From: Woronichinia naegeliana WA131
GTDB lineage: Bacteria > Cyanobacteriota > Cyanobacteriia > Cyanobacteriales > Microcystaceae
Assembly (NCBI GenBank): GCA_025370055.1
Contig: CP073041.1
Location: 2,790,001 to 2,854,000, forward strand
Length of the DNA: 64,000 nt
Direction: 5' to 3'
In this document: positions 46,601-55,745 of the stretch, piece by piece
Position numbering within the stretch: position 1 is the stretch's first letter
Layout: each line of letters starts with the position of its first letter
Translations under genes and position numbers: made by a program
Notes under the pieces: generated by a model
Told to the model about the DNA's origin: nothing
The model's database searches: none
The model's input: only the letters and a program-made list of their open reading frames with translations

Positions 46601-48100
46601 GAACGGGGCAGTGCAGAAGTCGAATATCGTATTGTGTGGCCAAGTGGCGAAATTCGGTGGCTCTTGCGGCGCGTTAAAGTTGTTTATGATGAGCAGGGTC
46701 GTCCGCTACGTTTAGATGGCATTGATAGCGATATCACGGAACAGAAGCTGGCCACCGAGCAACTTAACCACCGTGCGACCCATGATTCCCTCACCGGCTT
46801 ACCCAACCGTTTGCTGTTTTTGGATCGGTTAGGTCATGCCTTGCAACGCAATTCTCGCTACCACGATTATCATTTTGCTGTCCTCTTTTTAGATCTGGAT
46901 GGTTTCAAGGATATCAATAATAGTTTAGGTCACACCTATGGCGACTTACTTCTACAGGAGATTGCCCAATGTCTTCAGAAATGTCTGCGACCCAATGATA
47001 CCCTAGCGCGCTTAGGCGGGGATGAGTTTACCATGCTGCTGGAGGATATTCATGATGTGCAGGATGCGATCACCGTCGCGAATAGGATTCATCGCCAATT
47101 AACCTATCCTTTTATTTTGAACGGGCAAGAAATTTTTACCAATACCAGCATCGGTATTGCCCTTAACTATCCCTATTACCGTCATCCCCAGGACATTTTA
47201 CGGGATGCAGATACGGCAATGTACCATGCCAAAGCAGATGGCAAAGCCTGTTATCGTATTTTTGATCCGGCTATGCACACCCTAGCGGTCAACCGTCTCC
47301 AACGAGAAAACGATTTACGGCGGGCCTTGGAACGTCAGGAGTTTCAGGTCTATTATCAACCCATTGTCGATTTGCAGGAAGGGGGCTTGGCTGGTCTAGA
47401 AGCCCTAATTCGTTGGTATCACCCCAGTGAGGGTTTGATCTCACCGATAGATTTTATTGCGATCGCCGAAGAAACAGGATTAATTATTCCCATGGGACAG
47501 TGGATTTTAGAAAAAGCCTGTCATCAAGTTGCCCAGTTGCAAAAATTATTTCCCCAACATCAAAAGCTGAAAATCAGTGTTAATATTTCCAGCCGCCAAA
47601 TTCGCGATCAAAGTCTCTTACAAAAGATTGACCAAGTTCTCTGCAAAACGCAACTTCAGCCCACTTGTCTCAAGTTAGAAATTACCGAAAGTATCCTCAT
47701 GGATAATATGGAACTGGCAACCAACGTCCTAGCAGAATTACGCGATCGCAACATCGAAATTTGTCTAGATGATTTCGGCACAGGCTATTCTTCCTTAAGT
47801 TATCTGCACCGCTTTCCTATTAACACCTTAAAAATTGATCGCTCCTTTGTCATGCCCATGAAGCCCGATGACGAAAATACCGAAATTATCCGCACCATTG
47901 TGATGTTAGCCCATGCCCTTAACTTGGATGTCATTGCCGAAGGGGTTGAGACGGAAATGCAAGTCACCCAATTACGTTGGCTCAAGTGTGAGCAGGGTCA
48001 AGGTTATTATTTTGCTCGACCCATGCCCTACTCCCATCTCTTGGAATGGCTAAGAGACTATCAATCCTGGAATGGGCGGAATGTTCAAAATCAGCCATAA
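43658..48100 (+). CDS. GAF-LOV/PAS-GGDEF-EAL cyclic-di-GMP sensor protein
   Basis: 1480 residues from a GTG; ATGs at 43679 or 43739 (MRIVIELKKQEHNIP) are possible starts. Order: coiled coil (70-115), GAF (about 120-280), a LOV-like PAS with GQNCNFLQ (Cys332), five more PAS/PAC units to about 1040, GGDEF (RLGGDEFTMLL near 1120) and EAL (GLEALIRW near 1247, with DDFGTGYSS and AEGVE). Both catalytic signatures are intact, so it may make and degrade c-di-GMP. The LOV Cys suggests blue-light sensing. No transmembrane helices seen. Convergent with zwf. Confidence 0.93.
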   Translation: MVVLTYQMHYLSTIIQGLVKNLKEILFMRIVIELKKQEHNIPPSSLDARKDTHTLFPSTTEPVEHQSSAAVEITLLQSQLQTEIAERQRLEALLLSQINTEEESQTEQKRYQRQDAISQLGQRSILNRNLDHLFDEVVTLVAQTLEVDLCCLWELLPNRSAFMLGASYGSDQDLGTVTIEATSRSYTGYTLQINENLVMATYQPVLTQDLRVETRFRGDPFLQNHQVVSGLTVIVPTPLGPFGVLGIYSKDEYKFTGEEISFLTIVSHILSAAIDRHNYESRLTLLERAINASQNGIIITDALESTNPVIYVNKGFETITGYSQSEILGQNCNFLQKDDRYQTEIEAIRDALSSGQECQVTLRNYRKDGSLFWNQLYIAPVQDEQGHLTNFIGIQADVSDIKQVEENLATSEAKFRGIFEQAGVGIVQLDRFGNFLTVNPGFSKILGYTTEQVRTKVFTDLYRINIQFSPTLEQNQAITEFQSFLTNAQTGRKVSLSQEQPCRHHNGSELWCQITFSTIHDELSRPTGFLAILIDISERKQAEAALKDSQNKLHSILGSLKDMVWSVDLETQQFIYLNEAIADFYGQPLANFHQNPGLWLEIIHPEDRAFVEQASERLHTEGIAKDIRYRIIYPNGEIRWLRDRAHLIYDDTGKAIRLDGIATDITIAKQIEADLQSSEERLSRIITTISDGLLVIDGEGMIKFVNPAASKLFGRSQAELLGDHLGIPVITNEITEISLHHPTGALIMAEMRVVDITWGQSNAHLVSLRDITERYTSAQALAQSEEKYRRIVELTTDGIWILDQNQETIFVNQQLAMMLGYSIEELLHHNIFSFMDNNYAFNPLNLSFPTCTLPHSRETQDFKFYRKDQQKLWAMVSKSAFFDEEGNYAGELAMVTDITERKAIEQALLESEQRLEGILSSIQDVVWSASAITMETLYLNSATEAVYGRSLTDFYNNPTLWFESIHPEDQVLMEGHLQVLWERGSAEVEYRIVWPSGEIRWLLRRVKVVYDEQGRPLRLDGIDSDITEQKLATEQLNHRATHDSLTGLPNRLLFLDRLGHALQRNSRYHDYHFAVLFLDLDGFKDINNSLGHTYGDLLLQEIAQCLQKCLRPNDTLARLGGDEFTMLLEDIHDVQDAITVANRIHRQLTYPFILNGQEIFTNTSIGIALNYPYYRHPQDILRDADTAMYHAKADGKACYRIFDPAMHTLAVNRLQRENDLRRALERQEFQVYYQPIVDLQEGGLAGLEALIRWYHPSEGLISPIDFIAIAEETGLIIPMGQWILEKACHQVAQLQKLFPQHQKLKISVNISSRQIRDQSLLQKIDQVLCKTQLQPTCLKLEITESILMDNMELATNVLAELRDRNIEICLDDFGTGYSSLSYLHRFPINTLKIDRSFVMPMKPDDENTEIIRTIVMLAHALNLDVIAEGVETEMQVTQLRWLKCEQGQGYYFARPMPYSHLLEWLRDYQSWNGRNVQNQP

Positions 48101-48106
48101 AGCTGA

Positions 48107-49636
48107 CTAGAGCCTACGCCAACGGCGGCCATCTTGATTGAGCAGCATTTCCGCCTCCGCCGGTTCCCAAGTACCAGCCTCATATTGGGGAACAGTACTC
48201 GGATCAGCCGGAGCATCCCAAGCCGATAAGGCCGGAGTGACCACTCGCCAAGCCTCTTCCACCTCGTCCGCACGGGTAAAGAGCGTTTGATCCCCTAGCA
48301 TACAATCCAATAAAAGCCGATGATAGGCATCCGCCGTAGCGACTCCAAAGGAAGAGCCATAGCTAAAATCCATCTCCACTGTACGGGTGCGTAATTCTGC
48401 CCCAGGCATTTTGGCTTCAAAGCGCAGTGAAATCCCTTCATTGGGCTGAATCCGTAGGCTTAGAATATTAGGATTGGCTTGGTGAGCGACGGACTGAAAA
48501 ATCAGCAAGGGTACATCTCGAAATTGAATGGCAATTTCACTCACTTTTTTGGGTAAGCGTTTTCCGGTTCGTAAATAGAAGGGAACCCCTTGCCAACGCC
48601 AGTTATCAATCAGTAATTTCATGGCCACAAAAGTTGGTGTGGAAGAATTGGGATTAACCCCTGGTTCTTCTCGATAGCCTGGAATCGGTTTACCCTTCAT
48701 CCAACCCGCTTTATATTGGCCCCGCACTGCAGATTTATCGAGGTTACTAATATCGGCTAAATGGGTGGCCTGCAAGACCTTCACCTTTTCGTTACGAATA
48801 CTATCTGCATTAATGCCATTGGGAGGTTCCATCGCCGTTAAACAGAGTAATTGCAGAATATGATTTTGTACCATGTCCCGCAAGGCCCCCGCCGTCTCAT
48901 AGTAACCGGCCCGTTCTTCCACTCCAACGGTTTCCGCCACCGTGATCTGGACATGATCGACAAACTGACGATTCCAAATTGGCTCAAAAATAGCATTAGC
49001 AAAACGGAAAACCATCAAATTTTGAACAGTTTCTTTACCTAAATAGTGGTCAATCCGATAGACCTGTTCTTCTTGGCAGACATTTTGAACCACGCGATTC
49101 AGGGTTTGGGCAGAGGTCAAATCTTTCCCAAAGGGTTTTTCGATGACAATCCGTTGTTTGCTGGGATCGCTTAACATTCCGGCGGCTCCCAGTTGTTTAA
49201 TCCCCGGCGGGAAGAATTTCGGCGAAACCGCTAAATAGAAAACGCGATTACCTCTGGTGCCGCGCTGTTCATCCAGTTCAGCCAGAAAGGCCTTCAAGCG
49301 GTTATAGCTGTCTGGATTGTCCATGTCCCCAGAAAAGTAGAATAGTCCTTTGGCGAACTCATTCCATAGTTCTTCACTGCCAATGCCATCGGCAAATTCT
49401 TCAATGCCTTGACGCATTTGATCCCGAAAATGGTCGTGGCTCCAGTCTCGTCTAGCAAACCCGACTACCGTGAGTTCTGAGGGAAGGCGATGTTCCCGCT
49501 TCATTTGGTAAATGGCTGGCACTAATTTGCGTTGTGTCAGATCACCGGATGCCCCAAAAATCGTTAAAATCAGGGGGTCTGGGGTGCGTTCTTGTCGAAG
49601 TCCAACTCGAAAGGGGTTTTCTAGTAGCGTTACCAT
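48107..49636 (-). CDS. zwf: Glucose-6-phosphate 1-dehydrogenase
   Basis: 509 residues from [20 protein letters not shown] at 49636; an ATG three codons earlier is possible. NADP site [13 protein letters not shown]; substrate-site signature [13 protein letters not shown] with catalytic His, and EKPFGKDL. First step of the oxidative pentose phosphate pathway, the main dark source of NADPH from glycogen, so it complements glgB metabolically. The usual cyanobacterial neighbour opcA is not adjacent. Ends 7 bp from the convergent sensor gene. Confidence 0.97.
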   Translation of the reverse strand: MVTLLENPFRVGLRQERTPDPLILTIFGASGDLTQRKLVPAIYQMKREHRLPSELTVVGFARRDWSHDHFRDQMRQGIEEFADGIGSEELWNEFAKGLFYFSGDMDNPDSYNRLKAFLAELDEQRGTRGNRVFYLAVSPKFFPPGIKQLGAAGMLSDPSKQRIVIEKPFGKDLTSAQTLNRVVQNVCQEEQVYRIDHYLGKETVQNLMVFRFANAIFEPIWNRQFVDHVQITVAETVGVEERAGYYETAGALRDMVQNHILQLLCLTAMEPPNGINADSIRNEKVKVLQATHLADISNLDKSAVRGQYKAGWMKGKPIPGYREEPGVNPNSSTPTFVAMKLLIDNWRWQGVPFYLRTGKRLPKKVSEIAIQFRDVPLLIFQSVAHQANPNILSLRIQPNEGISLRFEAKMPGAELRTRTVEMDFSYGSSFGVATADAYHRLLLDCMLGDQTLFTRADEVEEAWRVVTPALSAWDAPADPSTVPQYEAGTWEPAEAEMLLNQDGRRWRRL

Positions 49637-49825
49637 AAATTGCATCTAGTCCTGTAGGCACTCAGCTTAAAAATAGCGCGAAAATCCCAGAAGACCCATT
49701 TTTATCCTTGATAAATTAAACTTTGTTGATTTTTCTGGCTCTAGCCTGGGGCGGAACTGCGATCGCCGCTTGTGCCTTTGACCTTGTAACAATGCCATAA
49801 TGCGATCGCTCATCCAGAAATAATC

Positions 49826-50770
49826 ATGATGCCTGTAACCATTAGAACCCAATTGAGATTATCAAAATCAAATTTTGTTAGCAAGGGATTAATGAGCCTA
49901 TTTGGTCTCTATTTTTCCTGTTCGACACCGCTATTAGCTCAAAATAAAACAGTCTTTCAAGAAATTCAAAGAACTGGCTTACTCAAAGTTGCCGTCAGAG
50001 AAGATGCAGTTCCCTTTGGCTATCGAGATCTGAATAATAATTGGACAGGCATTTGTCTTGATTTTATGGCCTTGCTAAAACAAGAAGTAATTAGAAAACT
50101 AGATCGACCCACTATCCTGGTGAAATTATTTAAGTCAACTCTCTTTAATCGTTTTGATCTGGTTGATGATGGTGTAGTTTATCTAGAATGTGGCCCTAAT
50201 AGTATTCGTGCCAATCTTGATTATAAAAATGTCACCTTTTCCGAACCCTTTCTTTTGACGGGAACTCAACTACTAATTCGAGAAGCAGATAAGAGTAGAA
50301 TTAATCCCAATAGTTCTCTTCCGGGAATTACGATTGGCGTTTTACGAAATACGACTAACTTACAGTTTATTCGAGAAAAATATCCTGAAGCAACGATACA
50401 AGAATTTCAGGGGGTGACAGGTCGCTTGAGAGGGGTTCAGGCTCTTCGGCAGGAAAAAATTGATGCGTTTGCCAGTGATGGAATTTTATTGCTTGGGGAA
50501 GCGTTATTACAAAATCTGGCCCTAGGAACAGATTATTTAATGATTCCTAAAATACCGCTTAATTGTGAAGCCTACGGGCTAATTTTACCCAATCATGATC
50601 CAGAATGGAAAGCATTAGTGGATGAAACCATTAAAAATTATGCAGCCCGTCAACTCTATCAAAAGTGGATTGGCCCGGTTCTTCCCGAAATTGAAAGTGC
50701 TATTAAATACTGTGAGCAACAGAAGACAACACCCCTCGAAAATAATCAAATTAATGATCAGCTTGAATAA
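49826..50770 (+). CDS. Periplasmic solute-binding protein (SBP_bac_3-like)
   Basis: 314 residues. The N-terminal hydrophobic segment (LMSLFGLYFSCSTPLLAQ) is a Sec signal. It is followed by the amino-acid-type binding fold (TGLLKVAVREDAVPFGYRDL; FSEPFLLTGTQLLIRE; GITIGVLRNTTNLQFIREKY). It would bind an amino acid or similar solute for ABC uptake, or act as a sensor. No permease or ATPase gene is next to it, so the partner must be elsewhere. Ligand unknown. Confidence 0.85.
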   Translation: MMPVTIRTQLRLSKSNFVSKGLMSLFGLYFSCSTPLLAQNKTVFQEIQRTGLLKVAVREDAVPFGYRDLNNNWTGICLDFMALLKQEVIRKLDRPTILVKLFKSTLFNRFDLVDDGVVYLECGPNSIRANLDYKNVTFSEPFLLTGTQLLIREADKSRINPNSSLPGITIGVLRNTTNLQFIREKYPEATIQEFQGVTGRLRGVQALRQEKIDAFASDGILLLGEALLQNLALGTDYLMIPKIPLNCEAYGLILPNHDPEWKALVDETIKNYAARQLYQKWIGPVLPEIESAIKYCEQQKTTPLENNQINDQLE

Positions 50771-51031
50771 ATTCTATCTATTGCTAAGTGACTGGTTCCA
50801 ATTAAATTGAACATAGATTTTGTGCCTGATCCCCCCTGCCCCCCTTGATAAGCTACTGTGTACACACATCTTGAAAGAATCACGCTTTGAAAGAATCACG
50901 CTTGTAACTCACATTCCACAGATTGTCGAAGAGGCGAAGTAGTTCGCGCGAGCTAGTATGGGTGCCTGTGCATTAATTTTGGGTAAGGATACAAAATATA
51001 AATAAAGTTCTAAAATAGAGTCTTGTAGTAG
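50771..51031. other. Spacer with short tandem repeat
   Basis: 261 bp. The only clear structure is a near-tandem duplication ttgaaagaatcacgctt at about 50871-50904. The right part is probably the left end of the IS1634-type remnant that follows. Confidence 0.5.
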
Positions 51032-51232
51032 ATGAAATTAACAGTAAAAATGGAGAACCTAAATATTAAAGACCTCGACCACTTAGGTCTAGTAGCAGGG
51101 ATTATAGATGAAATGGGTTTAGTAGAAATTATCAATGAAGAAGTAGGAACTCATCCTCAAGAAAAGCTGAGTGTAGGTACAATAGTAAAAGCAATGATAT
51201 TAAACTGCTTAGGATGTGTAAATGCTCCGTAA
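51032..51232 (+). pseudogene. IS1634-family transposase N-terminal fragment (DUF4277)
   Basis: 66 residues, MKLTVKMENLNIKDLDHLGL to AMILNCLGCVNAP, match the N-terminal DUF4277 of IS1634 transposases, where the normal sequence continues. It stops at the junction with an ISAs1-type fragment. Confidence 0.8.
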
Positions 51233-51233
51233 C

Positions 51234-51822
51234 AAGAAAAAGAAATCAAAATTCTCAAAAGAAGCGTCCTGAAACATTTTCAGTACCTAAAAGAACCGAG
51301 GACAGGGAGAAGGCAAGACCATAACTTAACAGCAATTGTCACCATAGGAATATTGGCAGTATTGTCAGGGGCAGATGGCTTCGTAGCCATTGAAGCCTAT
51401 GGCAAAGCCAAACGAGAATGGCTAGAAACGTTTCTAGAGTTACCAAAGGGAATTCCCTCTCACGATACCTTTGGAAGAGTATTTGGAAGGTTAGAAACAG
51501 AAGAATTAGAAAAAAGTTTTCTGAGCTGGATAAGTAGTATAACCAAGAAAATGGACATAGAGCTAATACAGATAGATGGAAAAACGAAAAGAGGTTCTTA
51601 TGATAGGGAAAAAGGACTCAAGGCGTTACATACGGTAAATGCTTGGAGCAGCGAACAAGGACTAATGTTAGCTCAAAAGAAAGTAGATAGTAAGTCGAAT
51701 GAAATAACGGCAGTCCCCTTGTTACTGATTACTGAAGTTACTTAACATCAAGGGAGCCGTAGTGACTTTAGATGCAATGGGAACGCAAACAGAAATCGCA
51801 AAACAATTCAGTGGTATTTGAG
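51234..51822 (+). pseudogene. ISAs1-family transposase fragment
   Basis: The frame from 51234 reads ILKRSVLKHFQYLKEPRTGR, ILAVLSGADGFVAIEAYGKA, IDGKTKRGSYDREKGLKALH and KKVDSKSNEITAVP. A frameshift near 51735 moves the continuation LLNIKGAVVTLDAMGTQTEI into the next frame, ending about 51822. The C-terminal catalytic half is missing. It is fused directly to the IS1634 fragment. Confidence 0.85.
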
Positions 51823-52095
51823 TCATCAGGACTGGTGGCAACCGTTATTATCCGAAGAATATAAGCATTATTATCAATCAGTTTATGGACATTAGAGTTG
51901 ATCCACTGAGGAATGGACACATCTTAATAATACAAGGCTCAATTAGAAGATAGTGCTAATTTTGCTTTAACCCTTCGGCAATTCTTATTAAATGAAAATG
52001 TATTATAAGAAAAAATGACCATTATCTTGGATAGCTTTCTTACAAAATTCGGGTATTTGCTATAATAACATTTTGAGCTAATCAAAAAGAAACCT
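51823..52095. other. Transposon debris and spacer
   Basis: 273 bp. A short frame reads YLSHQDWWQPLLSEEYKHYY (about 51823-51890), perhaps another transposase scrap. The remainder is AT-rich, with a promoter-like region before 52096. No intact gene. Confidence 0.4.
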
Positions 52096-52434
52096 ATGAA
52101 CCAAACTTTAACGACTGACTATAAGTTTATTCTCAGAGACGAAAATGAGATTCCTTTTATCGAAGGAACATCTATGAAGGTTGTCGAATTAGTGACTTCA
52201 ATTCATGCCTATGGTTGGAGTCCTGAAGAGTTACATTTTCAATATCCCCATCTTAGTATGAGTCAGATTTATTCGGCTTTGGCTTATTATTGGGAACATA
52301 AACTAGAGATTGATGCTGATGTTCAGCGACGGTTTGAATATGCGGAGAAGCTACGTTTAGAAGCAGGAATTTCTCCTTTCGTTAAAAGATTGCGTTCTGA
52401 AGGAGTCATTGAAAGAAAAGTAATTTTGACTTAA
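52096..52434 (+). CDS. DUF433 protein (antitoxin-like)
   Basis: 112 residues (MNQTLTTDYKFILRDENEIP). The core FIEGTSMKVVELVTSIHAYG, WSPEELHFQYPHLSMSQIYS and ALAYYWEHK is the DUF433 winged-helix fold. This fold acts as antitoxin in pairs with DUF5615 PIN-like toxins. No toxin gene follows: the next 90 bp are AT-rich and then the convergent pentapeptide gene ends. It is an orphan antitoxin or a solo regulator. Confidence 0.8.
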   Translation: MNQTLTTDYKFILRDENEIPFIEGTSMKVVELVTSIHAYGWSPEELHFQYPHLSMSQIYSALAYYWEHKLEIDADVQRRFEYAEKLRLEAGISPFVKRLRSEGVIERKVILT

Positions 52435-52526
52435 AGAAAGATGAGTGGAGTTAAAAAAGATTATCAAACTATTAAAAAATAAGAAAACGGTAATCATTTT
52501 AAAAACGGATTCTTTGCGCGAAAATT

Positions 52527-53645
52527 CTATTTCCACATGGAACAATCGGGGGGAAATGTTAGAGAATCTGAAGCTTTATCTTGTTTAATTTCATTAATTT
52601 TTCTTTGATTAGCTTCTGGGTCTTTGGCGATCGATCTATTTCTCTGATCGGGTTCAGTATATATTGCTTTTTCCCAAGAGCAGGCTGATTTAATTTGTTG
52701 ATTAGTTAAGTTTTTAGCATTGTAGAGGTTGGCAAAGCTGAGGTCGGCACTGGTAAGGTTGGCACTTTTGAGGTTGGCACCTTCGAGGTTGGCACTTTTG
52801 AGGTCGGCACTTTTGAGGTTGGCACCTCCGAGGTAGGCAAATTTGAGGTTGGCACTTTTGAAGTTGGCACTTTTGAAGTTGGTACGGTTGAGTTTGGCAC
52901 TTTCGAGGTAGGCATTGTAGAGGTAGGCATTGTAGAGGTTAGCATTGTAGAGGTTGGCATTGTAGAGGTTGGCATTTTCGAGATTGGCAAAAGCCAAATC
53001 TGCTGTGTTAAGAGAAATAATTGAAGCAACTTTGGGATCAAATTTAATTAAGCCTGATTCATACAAAAATTGTATAATCAAACCCTTCCGTTGATTGTAT
53101 TTTCCTTCCTTAGCTTTTTGTTGATCTTGTTCACTATTCAGTTGCGTTAAAGTCGTTAAAGTAATGGTGCGAGCGATACTTCTACTTTCACTATTTTTCT
53201 TCGAGTCTTTTAAAGGATAATCTTTATCTAACAGCGATGCCTTCATGTCATTAATGTAGGTTTTCAGTAATTCATCTTTTTGTTTTCGATCCGCAATCTC
53301 CCTTTCTTCTATCTTGTTTTGTTTCGCAAGTTCCTGTTGCTGTTTATTGTTCTGGTCAGTAAAATATTGTGTCCCCCACCATAATAGTAGAGGAATAGAA
53401 ACGGTGCTTATTAACTGTATAATGTCCCAACCTTTCTTTTCGCCAATTCCTGTCCATCGCCACAACCGTCGCAATACTGATGGATTAGCTTCCAATCGTT
53501 CTTTTTCTAATGCTGCCCTTGCTTCCTCGCAGATCTTTTTTGCGAGCTGCTCGTTATTTTTTTCCAATAACTCATAGTACTTAGCGTAAATATCGTTATC
53601 ATTAGAGGATGATGGTGTAGGGTTGTCAAATTGCTCAGTGGACAT
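52527..53645 (-). CDS. Membrane-anchored pentapeptide-repeat protein
   Basis: 372 residues. The N-terminal region has a charged coiled coil (LLEKNNEQLAKKICEEARAA), then one membrane helix (IIQLISTVSIPLLLWWGTQ, about 75-95), then a helical Gln/Lys-rich linker. About 16 pentapeptide units of the ANLxx type follow (NLENANLYNANLYNA, SANLKSADLKSANLEGANL; about 220-320), forming a right-handed quadrilateral helix. A 50-residue tail contains SLTFPPDC. Function unknown; common in cyanobacteria. Confidence 0.85.
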   Translation of the reverse strand: MSTEQFDNPTPSSSNDNDIYAKYYELLEKNNEQLAKKICEEARAALEKERLEANPSVLRRLWRWTGIGEKKGWDIIQLISTVSIPLLLWWGTQYFTDQNNKQQQELAKQNKIEEREIADRKQKDELLKTYINDMKASLLDKDYPLKDSKKNSESRSIARTITLTTLTQLNSEQDQQKAKEGKYNQRKGLIIQFLYESGLIKFDPKVASIISLNTADLAFANLENANLYNANLYNANLYNAYLYNAYLESAKLNRTNFKSANFKSANLKFAYLGGANLKSADLKSANLEGANLKSANLTSADLSFANLYNAKNLTNQQIKSACSWEKAIYTEPDQRNRSIAKDPEANQRKINEIKQDKASDSLTFPPDCSMWK

Positions 53646-53953
53646 GAAGAATTTAGGATAAATCTCTATAAATTATTACATCATTAGATAGAATATACCA
53701 CATTACTCAGAAAATGAGATGCGCTTTTTTTTGTTTAACTGATTAAAAATGGGGAAGTTGGAGAGTTTTTTAGTTTAGCCCCCCTAGCCCTCCAACTTTG
53801 GGGAGAACCGTTCTCTATTTATGGGTTTCAAAGTCCCCCAGTATTGGCAATGGACTGAGCCTGTCGAAGTGGGGATTTAGAGGGCGAAAATCTCAATCTA
53901 TGACCGTGCCAAGTGTAGTTCAATTGATGCGGATCTAATTGAGAGAAAACCAG
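53646..53953. other. Spacer without genes
   Basis: 308 bp between the divergently regulated murE 3' side and the pentapeptide gene. It contains C-rich runs (cccccctagccctcc) and a phrase ggactgagcctgtcgaagt that looks like a dispersed short repeat. I see no ORF or RNA gene. Confidence 0.5.
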
Positions 53954-55447
53954 CTAACTTAATCGCAAGGTTAATGCTTCCCTGGCTTGCTCACGATCAT
54001 CAAAATGGATTTTTTCTGTTCCTAGAATTTGATAATCTTCGTGGCCTTTACCAGCAATTAACACCCCATCCCCTGGTTTGGCTTCTCGAATGGCTCGATG
54101 AATAGCCGTAGCGCGATCGCTGATTACCCAGGGATCGATCTGTGCGGGAATCCCTTGAATAACATCGGCTAAAATCCGTTCAGGGTCTTCGGTGCGAGGA
54201 TTATCAGAGGTGACAACAGCGAGATCGGCCAATTCTGCCGCAATTTTGCCCATCAAGGGCCGTTTTGTTCGATCGCGATCGCCACCACAACCAAAGACGC
54301 AGATCATTTTGCCTTGAATAAAAGGACGAGCTGCCTTCAGTAAATTCTCCAAACTATCGGGCGTGTGAGCATAGTCCACAATAACGCTAATGTCTTGATC
54401 TTCTTGAATTTGCACCCGTTCCATTCGACCTGGCACTCCAGCAAACTCCGGCAAACTGGCCACCATCTGGGTTAAATCTAAGCCTAACTGTAAACCCGCC
54501 GCGATCGCCGCCAAAAGATTGGCCAAATTAAACTGACCCACCAACGGCGATCGAAATTCCTGCGCCCCCACAGGTGTCACTAAAGTGCCACTCACTCCAT
54601 TGGGTTCATAGGTCAAATGACGGGTATGAAAGTCTGCCTGGGAATCGTTAACTCCGTAAGACCAAACTCGCTCTTTGAGTAAACTCTCCATTAAACGTTG
54701 GCCATAGACATCCTCGCGGTTAAGAATAGCCCGGCCTTTGAGATAATGCTCTTCAAACAATAAGGCCTTGGCCGCAAAATACTCTTCCATGGTTTTATGG
54801 AAGTCCAAATGATCCTGAGTCAGATTAGTGAAAACTGCCACTTCAAACTCACAGGCTTTTACCCGTCCTTGGGCCAGGGCATGAGAACTGACTTCCATAA
54901 CCGCGTATTGATTGCCAGCCTTGACCGCTTCTGCCAATTGTTCCTGTAATTCCGTGGCAAAGGGCGTGGTATGGGCAGCGATTTTCTGAAAATTTTGCCA
55001 ACGAGTATAAAGGGTTCCCAATAGAGCCGTTGGTTGGTTCGCTTGTTGCAGAAAATATTCGATTAAATGGGTGGTCGTGGTTTTGCCATTGGTTCCCGTT
55101 ACCCCGATCAGGGTTAATTGTTGCGTGGGATCACCATAAAACGCCGCCGCTATTTGGGAGCAAGCTGTGACCATATCTTGAACGGAAATCACACAAGCTT
55201 CAGCCGTTGCTGGAAATTTACTCAAGGCCACTGGTGTTACTAGGGCCGCGATCGCCCCTGCTTCCAAAGCACTAGGCCAGAACTCACCCCCATCAACTCT
55301 TGTACCCGGCATTCCCAGAAATAAAGAATGGGCTTGACAAGCATGGGAATTGGTGGAAATCGACTGAATTTCTGCTTCCAAGGCAGGATGATTAGGTAGT
55401 GCCTCCAATTCAGTAACCTTGGCCAAAAGCTCACGTAACTTGCTCAT
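53954..55447 (-). CDS. murE: UDP-N-acetylmuramoyl-L-alanyl-D-glutamate--2,6-diaminopimelate ligase
   Basis: 497 residues. ATP-dependent Mur ligase adding meso-diaminopimelate to the peptidoglycan stem in the cytoplasm. ATP site GVTGTNGKTTTTHLIEYF (about 115-132), the central domain with DHLDFHKTMEEYFAAKALLF carrying the carbamylated Lys, and the DNPRTEDP motif that selects meso-Dap over Lys. C-terminal GKGHEDYQ. Normal length, intact. Confidence 0.97.
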   Translation of the reverse strand: MSKLRELLAKVTELEALPNHPALEAEIQSISTNSHACQAHSLFLGMPGTRVDGGEFWPSALEAGAIAALVTPVALSKFPATAEACVISVQDMVTACSQIAAAFYGDPTQQLTLIGVTGTNGKTTTTHLIEYFLQQANQPTALLGTLYTRWQNFQKIAAHTTPFATELQEQLAEAVKAGNQYAVMEVSSHALAQGRVKACEFEVAVFTNLTQDHLDFHKTMEEYFAAKALLFEEHYLKGRAILNREDVYGQRLMESLLKERVWSYGVNDSQADFHTRHLTYEPNGVSGTLVTPVGAQEFRSPLVGQFNLANLLAAIAAGLQLGLDLTQMVASLPEFAGVPGRMERVQIQEDQDISVIVDYAHTPDSLENLLKAARPFIQGKMICVFGCGGDRDRTKRPLMGKIAAELADLAVVTSDNPRTEDPERILADVIQGIPAQIDPWVISDRATAIHRAIREAKPGDGVLIAGKGHEDYQILGTEKIHFDDREQAREALTLRLS

Positions 55448-55739
55448 CGTTTTCCCAATAAAAATAGTTTTTGCCGTTTAAGAACCCAAAGGCGATCGTT
55501 AAGTTCCGTCTGCCTAGCAATCTGTTCTGTATTCAGTTTAGATTATATTGCCTAGGCCCCTCCTGCTGAAGAAATTGAGTCAGCAATTCCAAATTCAAAC
55601 GGTAACATAAGATACAGACACTATCTCGCTTTTATGGTGTCAAGAGAGATTTCGCTGATTTCTGACGTTTTTTGTACTTCCTCCTCGAATCTTAGCCTCT
55701 TGGAGAGTCAGCAACCTGCAAACAAACTTGATCAATCAC
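55448..55739. other. Spacer upstream of murE
   Basis: 292 bp that should contain the murE promoter. Nothing else recognisable apart from one HIP1-like site. Confidence 0.5.
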
Positions 55740-55745
55740 TAAATA

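Noticed and set aside
52706-53041. Repetitive MPTSTMPTS/KVPTS ORF on the minus strand
   Set aside because: It is the alternate frame of the pentapeptide repeats on the same strand; the ANLxx frame is the real one.
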